DNA of 64,000 nucleotides, from NCBI GenBank assembly GCA_036377595.1, contig DASUYB010000089.1, positions 124,001-188,000 on the forward strand, written 5' to 3'. The notes under the pieces were generated by a model that saw only the letters and a list, made by a program, of their open reading frames with translations, did not search any database and was not told the origin of the DNA. This DNA is from Longimicrobium sp. GTDB taxonomy: Bacteria > Gemmatimonadota > Gemmatimonadetes > Longimicrobiales > Longimicrobiaceae. Of this stretch, positions 1-10,400 are shown in pieces. The translations under genes and the position numbers were made by a program. The stretch's first letter is position 1. Every line of letters starts with the position of its first letter.

Positions 1-151
1 TGCTCCACCGTCAGCTCGACAGCTGATGGTCGAGATGACGGGGAGATGGGAAGAGAGACGTCTGAGCGCCGAGGTCGGCGGCGGAGAACGCGCCCGGAGA
101 CGAGGATGGCCCGGCAGCGGGGTGGCTGCCGGGCCGATCGCCGGTGCAGCC

Positions 152-460
152 TTACGGGGTTGCACCCCGGGAGCGCACGGACCGCAGCAGCAGGAGCGCG
201 GCCGAGGCCACGGCAGTCCAGAGCACCCAGTTCTGCAGGAAATAGAACGCGTTGAACCCCGAGCGGGCGCCCTCACCCGCGAAGCCCTCCCAGGAGAAAA
301 GGTAGGATCGAGGGAAGCCGCGCCAGTGGTGCGTCCCGGTGCCCGCCGTACGCTCCCCGGACACCAGCAGCGACGCGAGGCACAGTCCCAGGCCACCCGC
401 CGCCGCCGCGGCGAGCAGCCGGCCCACGCCGCGACGCCCGGAAGTGCTCGTTCGGTCCAT
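152..460 (-). CDS. Small two-helix membrane protein, unknown function
   Basis: A 102-residue protein with two hydrophobic stretches: about residues 13-34 (Ala/Leu-rich, behind a basic N-terminus) and about 73-92, followed by an Arg-rich tail. Between them is a polar, aromatic loop that would lie outside the membrane. A purine-rich GGAGGAGG ribosome-binding site precedes the ATG, which supports the start. I recognise no family. It is followed upstream (minus-strand sense) by a hairpin and then the amidase gene, so it is probably transcribed separately. The amino-acid composition looks like a real inner-membrane protein, not an antisense shadow, but nothing in the sequence suggests a role. Confidence 0.55.
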   Translation of the reverse strand: MDRTSTSGRRGVGRLLAAAAAGGLGLCLASLLVSGERTAGTGTHHWRGFPRSYLFSWEGFAGEGARSGFNAFYFLQNWVLWTAVASAALLLLRSVRSRGATP

Positions 461-539
461 GGCCCTCCTCCGTCTTTTCCTGACCTGTCCTCATCGACTG
501 CGCGCCCCGGCCTCCGGGGCCCGCAAGCCACGTGCGAAC

Positions 540-565
540 GGGGCCGGCCCGGAAAGGCCGGCCCC
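540..565. terminator. GC-rich perfect hairpin between two minus-strand genes
   Basis: A perfect 10-bp stem (GGGGCCGGCC / GGCCGGCCCC) closes a 6-nt loop. It lies 14 bases beyond the stop of the amidase gene on the minus strand, the right position for a transcription terminator. No T-tract follows the stem on the minus strand, so it is either a weak intrinsic terminator or a 3'-end-stabilising hairpin. Confidence 0.55.
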
Positions 566-578
566 GTATCGCGCCCCG

Positions 579-1709
579 TCAGAAGCTGTACCAGAGCCAG
601 TGGCCGTAGTAGCGCGTGCTCGACGACACCTGCGACTGGAAGGTGGTGAACGGCTTGTCGAGCGTGTTGCTCGTGTGATAGGAGAGATAGATCATGCCGT
701 TCGCGTCCTTCTTGGTCACGATCGTCGTGTGGTCGATGTCGCCGTTGGCGTCGAAGTCCATCTGCAGCACGTCGCCGGGTTCCAGGTTGTAGACGTTGTC
801 CGCCCGCGACGCCCGGTTGTTGCTCGTCCAGACGTAGAAGTAGTGGGCGTTCACCCAGGTGTACGTCTGGGTGAAGGTGTCGTACCACCACGCCTCGTAG
901 CCGGTGCGGTTCAGGTATCCGCCCACGTCCGGCCACCCGCCCGCGCGCATCGCCTGGGATGCGAAGTTCGTGCAGTCGCCCCCCTGGGTTCCGGAGTTGT
1001 TGAAGTCGCGGTAGCTGCCGTTGTAGCTGAGGGCGTAGCTGCGCGCGTAGGAGACCACGGCGCTCGGGTTCAGGGTCCCGAACGTCCGCGCGCCGAACAG
1101 CGTCGCCGGCGGGAGATAGCCGCCGCCGGCGGGACGCGCGCGCGGCGGAGTGCGCTTCGGTCCGTTCCGGTCCACCGATGACGGTCCGGGCAGCGCCGGC
1201 GGCGCCACTCGCGGGAACGTATCCTGTACCGCCTGCCGGAACGGGTCCGATACGCGGTCTTCCACGAGCTCCCACTGGCCGTTGCGCCGCTCGTAGGTGA
1301 AGACGTGCGGCATGGTCTCCACCGTGCGGTCGGGCGCGCCCTGGACGCCGCCCAGGTGCACCGTGGTCTGCACGTTCGCGGTGACGGTGGCGCGCTCTCC
1401 CTCCACCCGCGTGTCGGTCACCCGCACCTGCGACTCCACGCGGGGAATCTGGAGCCTGGCTGCCGTGTATCCCTGCCGCTCCGTCGCGGCCGACTGGAAC
1501 GGCGCGGCCATCGCCGCCCGGATCTGCTGTGCCCGCGCGTTCCCCTGCAGCGCGGCCTCTGCCGAGCGGCCCATGAGCACCTGGCCGCGTGCCTCCATGG
1601 CGGCCTCGGCGATCGCCCGCAGCTCGTCGGCCTGCGCCCCGGCCTGCGGCGGCATCACCGCCGCGCCGACGAGCAGCATGCCCACCGCCAATGCGCTCCG
1701 GATCCTCAT
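579..1709 (-). CDS. Exported amidase-domain (Amidase_6-like) protein
   Basis: A 376-residue protein with a Sec signal peptide (about residues 1-26, cleavage near AGAQA). Residues about 28-165 form a mixed helix/strand region that may fold as a propeptide or NTF2-like domain. A Pro/Arg-rich linker (about 168-200) follows, then a C-terminal papain-like domain of the putative-amidase type. Its landmarks are the segment GGDCTNFASQA with the likely nucleophile Cys246, and a GDIDHTTIV segment with the likely general-base His327. The domain is rich in Trp and Tyr, as in exported cysteine peptidases acting on peptidoglycan or peptides. The substrate cannot be read from the sequence. An AT-richer stretch upstream (about 1735-1900) is the likely promoter region. 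Confidence 0.75.
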   Translation of the reverse strand: MRIRSALAVGMLLVGAAVMPPQAGAQADELRAIAEAAMEARGQVLMGRSAEAALQGNARAQQIRAAMAAPFQSAATERQGYTAARLQIPRVESQVRVTDTRVEGERATVTANVQTTVHLGGVQGAPDRTVETMPHVFTYERRNGQWELVEDRVSDPFRQAVQDTFPRVAPPALPGPSSVDRNGPKRTPPRARPAGGGYLPPATLFGARTFGTLNPSAVVSYARSYALSYNGSYRDFNNSGTQGGDCTNFASQAMRAGGWPDVGGYLNRTGYEAWWYDTFTQTYTWVNAHYFYVWTSNNRASRADNVYNLEPGDVLQMDFDANGDIDHTTIVTKKDANGMIYLSYHTSNTLDKPFTTFQSQVSSSTRYYGHWLWYSF

Positions 1710-1902
1710 GACGCCTCCTTTGATGGGAAGGTTACGTCTCCAGACCGTCCGTACTGGCGCATTGCGGACTATGCAGTCTGCGTGCCATTCGCTCTAAATC
1801 AGCTTTTAGACGAGTAAGTCAATCAGACACTTGAGATTACACAGATGGGCATGCCGCCATCGGCACTCTCCGTGATCTTACAGACAGGCGGAAAGTATTA
1901 TC

Positions 1903-1929
1903 GCCACCGAGCGAGCAGTGCTCGGTGGC
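1903..1929. terminator. Hairpin downstream of the EEP-domain gene
   Basis: A perfect 10-bp stem (GCCACCGAGC / GCTCGGTGGC) with a 7-nt loop lies 26 bases past the stop of the minus-strand gene that ends at 1955. AT-rich sequence including GATAATACTTT follows on the minus strand. Position and strength fit a terminator that separates this gene from the amidase gene. Confidence 0.6.
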
Positions 1930-1954
1930 GGCAGATTGCGCCGGCGTTTCCCGT

Positions 1955-3175
1955 CTACCGTCTTTCGAGGAGCTGCAGGTCGGCGATGACGGGGTGGTGG
2001 TCCGAGCCCGCGGCGTCGGGGCTGGTGGAGATCCGGCGCGCGCGCCAGCCGCGGCCCATCAGCACGTGGTCGATGCGCACGCGGATCCATCCGTTGTCCT
2101 TGGTCCACCCGAACCCGCGCCCGGCCGCCTCCCACGCGTCGGTGAGGCCGCTCCAGTGCTCCTGGAAGATGCGGCTCTCCACCGGCGTGTTGAAATCGCC
2201 CACCACCAGCCGCGGCGCGGTGCCGCCGTCCACCCACGCGCGGGCCAGGTGCGCCTCGATGGCGCGCAGCTCCGTGTTGGTGCGCATGGCCGTCCAGCCG
2301 AAGCCCGCCAGCGCCTCGAAGCCCTTCCGCGGCGTCTCCAGGTGGACGTTGGTGAGGGAGACGGGGCCCGCGGGCGTCCGCAGGGTGTAGCGGATCACGA
2401 TCCCCGTGCCGCCGACGGACGAGGTCTCGGCCACGTGCAGCAGCGCCGAGCGGTCCATCATCTCCGCCGCCACGATGGGGTAGCGGCTGAGCAGGCAGAG
2501 GCTGTCCTTCTCGTGGTGGTGCCAGCCCGGGAGCGCGGGGATCGCTTCGGCCAGCGGCCCGCCGCACTCCTGGAATGCGACCACGTCCGGGCGCCAGGTC
2601 TCGAGCAGGTCCGGCAGGCGCACCCAGGCGCCGGCGCCGCCGTCGGCGTTGAAGGTGACCACGCGCAGGGGCATCCGCACGTCGCCGCCGGCCGGGAGCC
2701 GCACGCCCGCACGCCACCCCATCACCCCCACCAGCACCACCCCCGCGGCGGCCGCGAGCGGGAGCAGGAGCCGTGCGCGGAGCCCGACCGCGAGCGGCAC
2801 GAGCACCGCCAGCGGCAGCAGGAGCGGCCATTTCCCCGCGAAGAGGAACGCCGTCGCTGGCACCCACCGGTCCCCCAGCCCCCACAGGACCGCGCAGGCG
2901 GCGATCGCCGCGGCCAGGTAGCCCCACGACACGCGCTCCACCCACCGCGCGAGCCTGGCCCGCGCGCCGCCCTCCACCCGCGGACCGGAACGCCGCCGCG
3001 GCCTGGCTTTCGGCTGCGAGGGAGGCCTCGGCTCCGCCGTCTCGCGGCGCGTGGGCGCCGCCTGCACGCGCACGGGGAGCACCACGACGCGCCCGCAGCG
3101 GCACCGCAGCCGCCGGCCGGCGTGCGACTCCTCGGCGTGGAAGACTTCTCCGCACTGACAGCGGGCGGTCAGCAT
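1955..3175 (-). CDS. Membrane-anchored endonuclease/exonuclease/phosphatase-family protein with N-terminal zinc ribbon
   Basis: A 406-residue protein in three parts. Residues 1-34 hold CxC...CxC (Cys6, 8, 25, 27), a small zinc ribbon. After a basic, Pro-rich linker come two to three transmembrane helices (about 84-100, 107-130, 137-153). Residues about 168-406 form an EEP domain: VTFNADGG near 173-180, FQECGG with the metal-binding Glu203, GDFNTP with Asp327 and Asn329, RIDHV near 368, and the terminal SDHHPV with the catalytic His near 393. These motifs are the standard Mg-dependent phosphodiesterase set (DNase I/sphingomyelinase/inositol-phosphatase superfamily). The substrate is not determined. 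The domain should face the periplasm or exterior, while the zinc ribbon stays cytoplasmic if there are two helices. Confidence 0.8.
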   Translation of the reverse strand: MLTARCQCGEVFHAEESHAGRRLRCRCGRVVVLPVRVQAAPTRRETAEPRPPSQPKARPRRRSGPRVEGGARARLARWVERVSWGYLAAAIAACAVLWGLGDRWVPATAFLFAGKWPLLLPLAVLVPLAVGLRARLLLPLAAAAGVVLVGVMGWRAGVRLPAGGDVRMPLRVVTFNADGGAGAWVRLPDLLETWRPDVVAFQECGGPLAEAIPALPGWHHHEKDSLCLLSRYPIVAAEMMDRSALLHVAETSSVGGTGIVIRYTLRTPAGPVSLTNVHLETPRKGFEALAGFGWTAMRTNTELRAIEAHLARAWVDGGTAPRLVVGDFNTPVESRIFQEHWSGLTDAWEAAGRGFGWTKDNGWIRVRIDHVLMGRGWRARRISTSPDAAGSDHHPVIADLQLLERR

Positions 3176-4118
3176 CGGAAGGGGAGAGGTGAGGGCGGCG
3201 GGGGCGACAGCGTACCAAACTTCCGATCATCTCCCCGCGAGACAAGGATCTCCGCCGATCGTGGTTCTCCGTGCCCTCTGCGTGAAGCCTGGATGGCTGA
3301 TACCGACTCGCCGGATCAACTGTGCATTGGCGGAAGGAACAGGCATGTCATTCCGAAGGCGCTGCGCCGCCCTGTCTTCCACGCCGAAGCCATGGCGCCC
3401 GGCATTGGCGCGGTTGAAGATCCGGAGCAGCGGCGCCGCTCGGAATGACATCCGATCGGAATGCACAATCAATTGCGGCAGCCGGTATTTGATACCGGAG
3501 ATATTTCTGAATTCGCATTCGATCCCCGACGCGGCGCGTTTCTGTCGCCCCCCCATCGAGCGGCAGGGGGCGTCGGGGACACATCGACGGCCCATCCCGC
3601 CATTGTGTCTGCGACGGAATCGCGTGGCAGATGATTTCTGGAATTCCGGTTTTTCGCTTCTTCATCTCCTGCATCTCAATATTTTACATCGTCTTACAGA
3701 CACTTCCGCTACGAATTTTCAAATTTTCGTCTGGTGGGACACGGCCGCCGGGGCGTCGATGTCGCAGTGGGGTGTCCAAACCCCAGAACTGCGACGGGGT
3801 TTGTGGAAACCGACGTTTTCAGGCGTAAAGCGTAGCTCCGCTGGGTGGAACGGCTTCGCTCACATGGAGCCCGCGCGTGCCGTGCATGGCGTGCTTGTTG
3901 CGCCCGCCGACCGCTCGCCACCGGGCGCCCCCTGCCCGGAACGGGCCGCCGCCCGCCGCGCCCGCGGACCCCCCGCGAGCCCCGGGAAGCGCGTCCCCTC
4001 CGCCGCCGCCCGCCGGCCCGCGGCACCCCCCGGCGCCCGCCGCACCGGCCCGCGCCGCGCCACCCTTCTTCCCCCTCCTCCGCGCCTTGGCGAACCCCCA
4101 GACTCTCCCGGCCGACTG
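3176..4118. other. Gene-free spacer before the injection-system operon
   Basis: About 940 bases without a convincing gene. The segment at 3460-3740 is distinctly more AT-rich than anything nearby, and it is the natural place for the promoter of the plus-strand operon. I could not assign -35/-10 boxes with confidence. Reading frames that cross 3845-4118 have an Arg/Pro/Ala-rich composition typical of translated non-coding GC-rich DNA. An inverted repeat is listed separately. Confidence 0.5.
3345..3451. repeat. Inverted-repeat element with ATGTCATTCCGA ends
   Basis: The left end reads ATGTCATTCCGA (from 3345) and the right end reads TCGGAATGACAT (to 3451), a 12-bp inverted repeat enclosing about 83 bases of GC-rich sequence. 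It lies in the spacer between divergent transcription units and has no coding potential. It looks like a REP/MITE-type dispersed element, but only one copy is in this window. Confidence 0.5.
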
Positions 4119-7100
4119 ATGCCGACGCTGCAGGCCAACCTCACGGTGAAGCTGGACGTGGGCTCGCTGGTGGGCGGGCTGGGCGGCACGCTGGCCGGCC
4201 CCGCCGGCAGGCTCACCGCCATCGCCTCGCCCGCGTCGGAGCAGGAGATCGGCGCCACGGCCGAGCTCGCCGGCAGCGTGGAGATCGGCGGCATCGGCAA
4301 CGTGGCCGGCCAGGTGGCCGCGGCCGCGGGCGGCGCGCTGCAGGGGCTCCCCGGCGCGCAGGAGGTGATCCGCCCGGTGACCGACGCGCTGGCGCTGGTG
4401 CAGACGGTGAGCGCCGGCGACCTGGAGGCGCAGCTGCGCGGGCTGGGCGAGCGGCTTTCCACCGAGTTCGACCCCGAGAGCCACGGCGGCACCCTGGGCG
4501 CCCTCCTGAACGTGGGGCAGGTGCTCTCCTCCGCCCCCGAGGGGCGGGTGCTGCTGGAGCTGCTCACCTCGTTCCTGGGCCGCGCCGGCGTGGACGTGTC
4601 GCCGAGCGCGCTGACGGGGGGCGACGTGATGCCCGCGCTCGCCGGCGGGCTGCAGGTGATCGCGGGGATGATGTGCATCGAGTCGGTGCTGGCCGAGGCC
4701 GAGCGGCTGACCGGGATCATGGCCGCGCAGCTGGACCCCGGCTCCATCCGCCCCGAGCTGTCGGCGGTGCGCGCCTGCCTGTCGGAGAACGGGCTGGCCG
4801 CCTTCGTGTCGACGGTGGACGTGGGCGACGCCGCGCAGGTGGACGCCGCGGCCGCCGCCATCGTGGCCTGCGGCGCGCGGCTCGACGCGCTGCGCTCCAA
4901 GCTCTCCGCCGCGCTGGGGTTCGGCGAGGCCACGCTGGTGCACATGGACGTGGACCGGGTGCAGGCCGAGGTCCGCGCCGGTCTGGACCTGGTGCGCACG
5001 GGCGACCTGGAGCCGCTGGGGCGGCTGGTGGCGCGGCTGCTGGAGCGGCTGCAGCCGGTGTTCGCGCTCGACGTGTCGGGCGAGGTGGCGGGCGGGCTGG
5101 ACGGGGTGCTGCGGGGGATCGAGGAGCAGGTGGAGACGCTGGCCGCGGCCATCCGCGCCTTCGACACCTCGGCGCTCTCCGACCCGCTGGCGCAGGGGCT
5201 GGGCGCCGTCTCGGGCGTGGCCTCCACCGTCACCAGCGCCATCGACGGCGCCAGCGGCGCGGTGCGGGGCGCGCTGGCGCAGGTGACCGCCGCCATCCGC
5301 GCGCTGCCGCTGGACGAGATGGCCGACGCCATCCGGGCGGTGATGGACCGCGTGGGCCAGGCGCTCGACGCGGTGCGCGCGCTGGTGCACACCATCCAGA
5401 CCGCGCTCGAGGCCGCCGGCGGCGAGGTGACCGGCGCGCTGGAAGAGGTGGAGGGCGTGCTCGACACCTTCCAACACGACGTCGACGCCTTCTTCGCCGA
5501 GGCCCGGACCTTCGTGGAGAGCCTGGACCTGGACGCGCTGCTGGGCGGGGTGACCCAGGCGGTGACCGCGCTGAGCGAGGCCGTGGCCGGCAACCAGCTG
5601 CACGCCGTGTTCGACACCACCGTCGACGCCATCGGCGGCGCGGCCGACGTGGTGGGCAACATCCCCTTCGGGCTGATCCCCGACTCGATGAAGGGCGAGC
5701 TGGACGCCGCGGTGCGCCCCATCAAGGAGGCCGACGCGGCCGCCGCGCGCGACCAGGTACTGGAGCTGCTGGCCATCCGCGACGGCCACTTCGAGATGAC
5801 CGCCGACCTCACCGTGGCCGTCGAAGAGGTGCAGGCGCAGATCGACGCGGTGCTGGCCGCGGTGCGCGGGCTGGACCCGCGCGGGCACCTGCGGCAGCTG
5901 GACGAGTCGCTGCACGCCCTGGCCGAGAAGATCCGCACGCTGGCGCCCGACCTGGCGCTGGAGCCGGTGCAGGCGGCGGTCGACTCGGTGCGCGAGGCGC
6001 TGGCGGGCTTCGACCTCGAGGCGCAGCTGGCGCCGGTGCAGGCGGCCTTCGACCAGGTGCTGGCGGCCATCGACGAGTACTCGCCGGTGCGGCTGATCAC
6101 GCCGGTGGAAGAGGCGCTGGACGAGGCGCGCGGCAAGCTGGTGGAGCTGGTGCGGCTGGCCGAGTGGGAGCCCACGCTGGACGGGATGGTGGAGCAGGCG
6201 AAGGGGCTGCTGGACCGCTTCGACCCCGCGCTGCTGGAGCCGCGCATCCGCGCCGCGCTGGACGAGGCCACCGCGCTCCTCGACCTCCTCCCCGACCTCC
6301 CCCTCGGCACGGGGCTCGGCTCCCTCGTCGCTGCCCTCTTCTCCGGCAGCGGGCGCATCATCTACGGCTCGTCGTTCGGCCCCGTGATGGCGTGGCTGGG
6401 CGGCGGCGCCTCGGGCACCGCCGAGCTGAACGCGCGGGCGCTGCGCGTCTCCGACAACGTGCAGCGCACCCAGGGCGCCGTGGCCGAGCTGGAGCTCGAC
6501 GCCGCGGCCGCCGACACCGCCGCCGGCCACCGCGCGCTGCTGGCGGCGATCGCCGCGCTCCCCGCGGGCGCCGGGCGCGACCGCCTGCGCGCCGCCGCCG
6601 AGGCCATCGCCGCCGAGGAGGTGATGGCGGCGCTGGTGGCAGGGCGCGCGCGCTACCAGCAGCGGCTCGCGACGTCGGCCGCGGCGGCGGAGACGCTCCG
6701 GCGCACGGGGTTCTCGGAGATCGACGTGGGCGCCGGGCGCTTCCGCGCGGCGGCCACGCCGTTCGGCACGCTGGGCGGCTTCCTGCGCGGGATCCTGGCC
6801 CGGCTGGGGATCACCGGCGTCGAGGACGGCCTCCCCGGCATCGCCCGCTCGCTCCTCGCCGTCGTCACCCCCGAGCGGCTGGCGGGGATCGTGGTTCCCA
6901 TCTACGCCGCCTTCCGCGAGCGCATCGAGGGGCTGATCGACGCGGTGGCCAACCCGGTGCGCGACGCCATCCACCAGATCACCCAGCTGGTGAACGCGGT
7001 GGACCTGACCCCGCTGCGCGAGGCGGTGCAGGAGGCGGTGGACGCGGCGAAGGAGGAGGTGTCCGCCTTCTCCCCCGCCGTCCTGCTGGCGACGCCGATC

Positions 7101-7454
7101 GCCTCCTTCAAGGCGCTGCAGGAGGAGCTGGCGGGGTTCAACCCCGTGGGCGAGATCGTGGCGCTGCTCGAGGCCATCCGCGACGCCGCCGCCCGCGTGC
7201 TCGACAAGCTGTCGGCCGAGCGGCTGCTGGCCAGCGCGCTGGCCATCTACGACCACGTGCTGGCCGAGCTGGAGAAGCTGGACGTGGCCGACCTGGTGGT
7301 GGACCTGCTGGCGGCGCTCGACGCGGTGGCCGCCGGGGTGGAAGACGGGCTGGAGCGCACGGTGGAGGCGTTCCAGCGGCTGCAGGCCGCGCTCCCCGGC
7401 GGCGGCGGAGGCTCGTCGGTCTCCGTGTCCGCCTCCGTTTCCCTGGCCGCCTGA
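4119..7454 (+). CDS. Giant all-helical protein, first gene of the injection-system operon
   Basis: A 1111-residue protein built almost wholly of amphipathic helices with repeated Val/Leu/Ala heptads and many short 'LDAV', 'LxALxE' and 'VQAAxD' elements. About residues 715-755 form a Gly/Leu-rich, more hydrophobic break, and the protein ends in a Ser/Gly/Val-rich low-complexity tail. I see no signal peptide, catalytic motif or clear membrane helix. I chose the ATG at 4119 because composition and codon use turn protein-like exactly there; the frame is open further upstream, but that translation looks non-coding. Its place just before a phospholipase-like gene and the tail genes suggests a cargo, a chaperone/scaffold, or a tape-measure-like protein (long helical proteins are typical of the last). 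No other tape-measure candidate is in the cluster. The function is inference only. Confidence 0.7.
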   Translation: MPTLQANLTVKLDVGSLVGGLGGTLAGPAGRLTAIASPASEQEIGATAELAGSVEIGGIGNVAGQVAAAAGGALQGLPGAQEVIRPVTDALALVQTVSAGDLEAQLRGLGERLSTEFDPESHGGTLGALLNVGQVLSSAPEGRVLLELLTSFLGRAGVDVSPSALTGGDVMPALAGGLQVIAGMMCIESVLAEAERLTGIMAAQLDPGSIRPELSAVRACLSENGLAAFVSTVDVGDAAQVDAAAAAIVACGARLDALRSKLSAALGFGEATLVHMDVDRVQAEVRAGLDLVRTGDLEPLGRLVARLLERLQPVFALDVSGEVAGGLDGVLRGIEEQVETLAAAIRAFDTSALSDPLAQGLGAVSGVASTVTSAIDGASGAVRGALAQVTAAIRALPLDEMADAIRAVMDRVGQALDAVRALVHTIQTALEAAGGEVTGALEEVEGVLDTFQHDVDAFFAEARTFVESLDLDALLGGVTQAVTALSEAVAGNQLHAVFDTTVDAIGGAADVVGNIPFGLIPDSMKGELDAAVRPIKEADAAAARDQVLELLAIRDGHFEMTADLTVAVEEVQAQIDAVLAAVRGLDPRGHLRQLDESLHALAEKIRTLAPDLALEPVQAAVDSVREALAGFDLEAQLAPVQAAFDQVLAAIDEYSPVRLITPVEEALDEARGKLVELVRLAEWEPTLDGMVEQAKGLLDRFDPALLEPRIRAALDEATALLDLLPDLPLGTGLGSLVAALFSGSGRIIYGSSFGPVMAWLGGGASGTAELNARALRVSDNVQRTQGAVAELELDAAAADTAAGHRALLAAIAALPAGAGRDRLRAAAEAIAAEEVMAALVAGRARYQQRLATSAAAAETLRRTGFSEIDVGAGRFRAAATPFGTLGGFLRGILARLGITGVEDGLPGIARSLLAVVTPERLAGIVVPIYAAFRERIEGLIDAVANPVRDAIHQITQLVNAVDLTPLREAVQEAVDAAKEEVSAFSPAVLLATPIASFKALQEELAGFNPVGEIVALLEAIRDAAARVLDKLSAERLLASALAIYDHVLAELEKLDVADLVVDLLAALDAVAAGVEDGLERTVEAFQRLQAALPGGGGGSSVSVSASVSLAA

Positions 7455-7463
7455 GAGGCGCCG

Positions 7464-10400
7464 ATGGCCGGACCCGTGACCCACGCGGCGGTGCTGCTGC
7501 TGGCGCGCGACCGCATCGCCGAGATCCGCGACACGCTGCAGGGGCGCAAGGACGCCGGGGTGCCGCTGAACCCGGTGGAGGAGAACATCCGCGCGCTGGC
7601 CGACACCACGCTGCTGCTGCTGACGCGGGTGAACTCGCACCCCGGGTCGCTGCCGGTGCGGCCGCTGGGCACCACCGTGGGCGAGGGGATCTCGCGCTTC
7701 GCGCTGCTGGGCGCCATGGGCCCCGCCATCCCCTCCTTCTCCACCCTCCTCACCCCCTACCAGGACTGGGTGGCGCGCGTGGTCCACTCGGGCAACGCCG
7801 ACCCCAACCGCGAGCGGGTGCTGTCGCAGAGCACCGACTTCGCCTTCCGCTTCTGGACCGAGGCGCAGCGCGAGATCGGCCTGCTTCCGGCGGGCGACCG
7901 GGTGGCGGCCACGCAGAAGATGCAGGCCTTCGTGCTGGGCTGGCTGTCGCACGTGGCCACCGACGTGGTGACCGCGCCCTTCCTGGACGCCTACCGCTGG
8001 AGCCTGCGCCCCAAGTCGCGGCTGCGCTTCAGCGAGGACGGGAGGTCGGCGGTGGAGGCCGAGGCGCACCTGGACGCCCTCGTCTCCAGGCAGGTGATGC
8101 TGCGCTCCAGCACCCGCTCGGGGCCCGGGTGGAGCGACTGGTTTCCCGCCACCGACCAGGTGGAGGACTGGTTCTACTCGGCCTATCACGAGGCGCTGAA
8201 GCGGGCGTACGACACCGAGCGCAACCCGCCGCGCGGCTACAGCGAGTTCGAGGAGCGCTACGACGACTATCCCCGCCCCGGCGAGTCGAAGGCCTTCCTG
8301 AAGAGCGGCTACCGCACCTTCCGCGACTGGGCCATGCCGCTGGCCTACGACCACACGGTGGGCAGCTTCTGGCTGTGGATCTCGGGGATCTTCTTCGCCT
8401 GGCCGCTGATGGCGGTGCCGCCCTTCATCCTGCTGCTGAAGGAGGGGCGCAAGCGACTCCTCCCCCGCGACGCGAACCACGGGTCCGAGCAGGCGTGGTA
8501 CGAGCTCCTTTCCCTCCCCCTCTTCCTGGGCGGGTGGATTCCCCCCATCGCCGGGCCGGCGCTGTTCAACCCGCTGACCACGCGCGAGGGCGGCGTCTAT
8601 TTCTGGCTCTCCTGGGCGCTGTCGGTGATCAGCTTCGTCCTCTCCTCCGTCTCCTTCGGCTACGCGGTGGACAGCGACGCCGACGATCCCAGCGCCGGGG
8701 TACGCTGGGCGCTGCTGCTGGGGGTGCCGCTGGGGCTCCTGGTCGTGCACCTGATCTTCATCTTCCGCGACCTGGGCTACAACGAGCGGCGCGCGCACCG
8801 GCTGCTGCCGTTCATCTTCCTGATCCCCTTCTTCATCTGGGCGTTCAGCCTGGCGCTGCACCTGATCCTGCACGTGCTGCTGGCCGAGGAGGCCGCCGAG
8901 TCGGGCGACCTGACCGCCGCCGCGCCCTTCTGGCTGACCTGGGCGGGGTGGCTGGTGGTGGCCATCGTGCTCTGGCTGGTGGTGGCGTTCTGGCTGCGCG
9001 ACTGGATCGTCCCCGAGTACGCCGGGCAGCACGCGGCGCTGCGGCCGCGCACGGTGCGCCTCTTCGACGAGGCCACCCTCTACCGCCTTCCCGACCCCAA
9101 CGGCGGCACCTTCTTCCCCTCCGGCCGCCGCAAGCTGATGAAGCTGTGGTGGGAGGGGGGCGGGGAGATGTTCGTGCGCTCCGAGCGCAACCGCCTGCTC
9201 TTCAGCCGCACCTCCGACGGCGCCAACCCGCAGGAGATCCCCGCGCCGCTGGCGCCGATGCGGGTGGCCGAGTACGGCGACTTCCTGACCCGCCGGGTGC
9301 TGGACGAGGGCACCGCCGGCAAGCTGCGCTGGCAGGTGGCCGACGTGCGCGACGCGGGGCTCGATTACGAGCTCCCCGCCGGCGCCACCTTCGCCGACAC
9401 GGGCGACGAGGACGACACCGAGCTGTCGAAGCACGACGTGAAGGCGGCCAAGTGGGTGAAGCTGGCCGCCAGCGCCGACGCCAGCGACTACTACCTCTAC
9501 CACGCCCCCAAGCCCGTCCTCGCCGTGCACTGGGGTCCCGGCGGACCGGTGGCGGCCGACCGCTTCCGCACCCTGTCGGCGGGGGCCGCGCCGGCGGGAA
9601 GCACGGTGGAGGTGCCCGCTGCGGACCTGCGCTCCGTCGTCGGTACGAACACCACCTTCGCCACCTTCTTCCGCCCCGGCGACGTGATCAAGGTGGGCGA
9701 CGAGAAGCGCGCCGTGCAGGAGGTGGTGAGCGACACCCGCCTGCGCGTCTCCCTGGCCTTCCCGGCGGCGGTGGCGGCGGGGGCCGACTACACGCGCCTG
9801 TCGCAGGACCGCTTCCACGACGTGGATGGCCCGGGAAGCGTGGAGGGGGTGAGCGACGGCGGCGGCTTCACGCTGAAGGGAAACGGGACGCGCTTCGGCG
9901 AGACCTTCATCCCCGGCGACCGCATCCGCGTGCACGACGGCGACTTCTGGCAGGTGCGCACGGTGCACACGATCGTCTCCAACACGCTGCTGAGCGTGGA
10001 CCAGGCCTTCCGCCCCACCATCGGCTCGCCGCTGATCGGGGGGAAGGACTACGAGCGGCTGGGCGCCGAGGACGCGCTGGGCTACGCCTTCGCCCCCAAC
10101 TCGCCCGACGGCGACGAGCCCGACGACACGCTGCTGGCCAACGCCGCCGACCTGGCCGCGCTGCTGTGCATGGGCGGCGCCTCGCACGTGCAGGACGCGG
10201 TGCCGCTGGTGGGCGACCGGGTGTGGCAGGTGTTCCGCAACTGGAACCTGGACCGCCGCCGCGTCAACGAGTGGCAGATGCTGGTGGCCGGCTCGGCGGT
10301 CAGCGAGAAGGACCCCGCCAACCCCGCGGCGCGCGACGCCGCCATGCACCCCGACGCGGTGCCCACCCGCACCCCCGACGGCGAGAAGACGGCCACCCGC

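Noticed and set aside
3189-4118. Upstream extension of the first injection-system gene by 310 codons
   Set aside because: The frame is open, but the composition changes abruptly at 4119. The upstream part is Arg/Pro-rich and covers an AT-rich spacer with inverted repeats.
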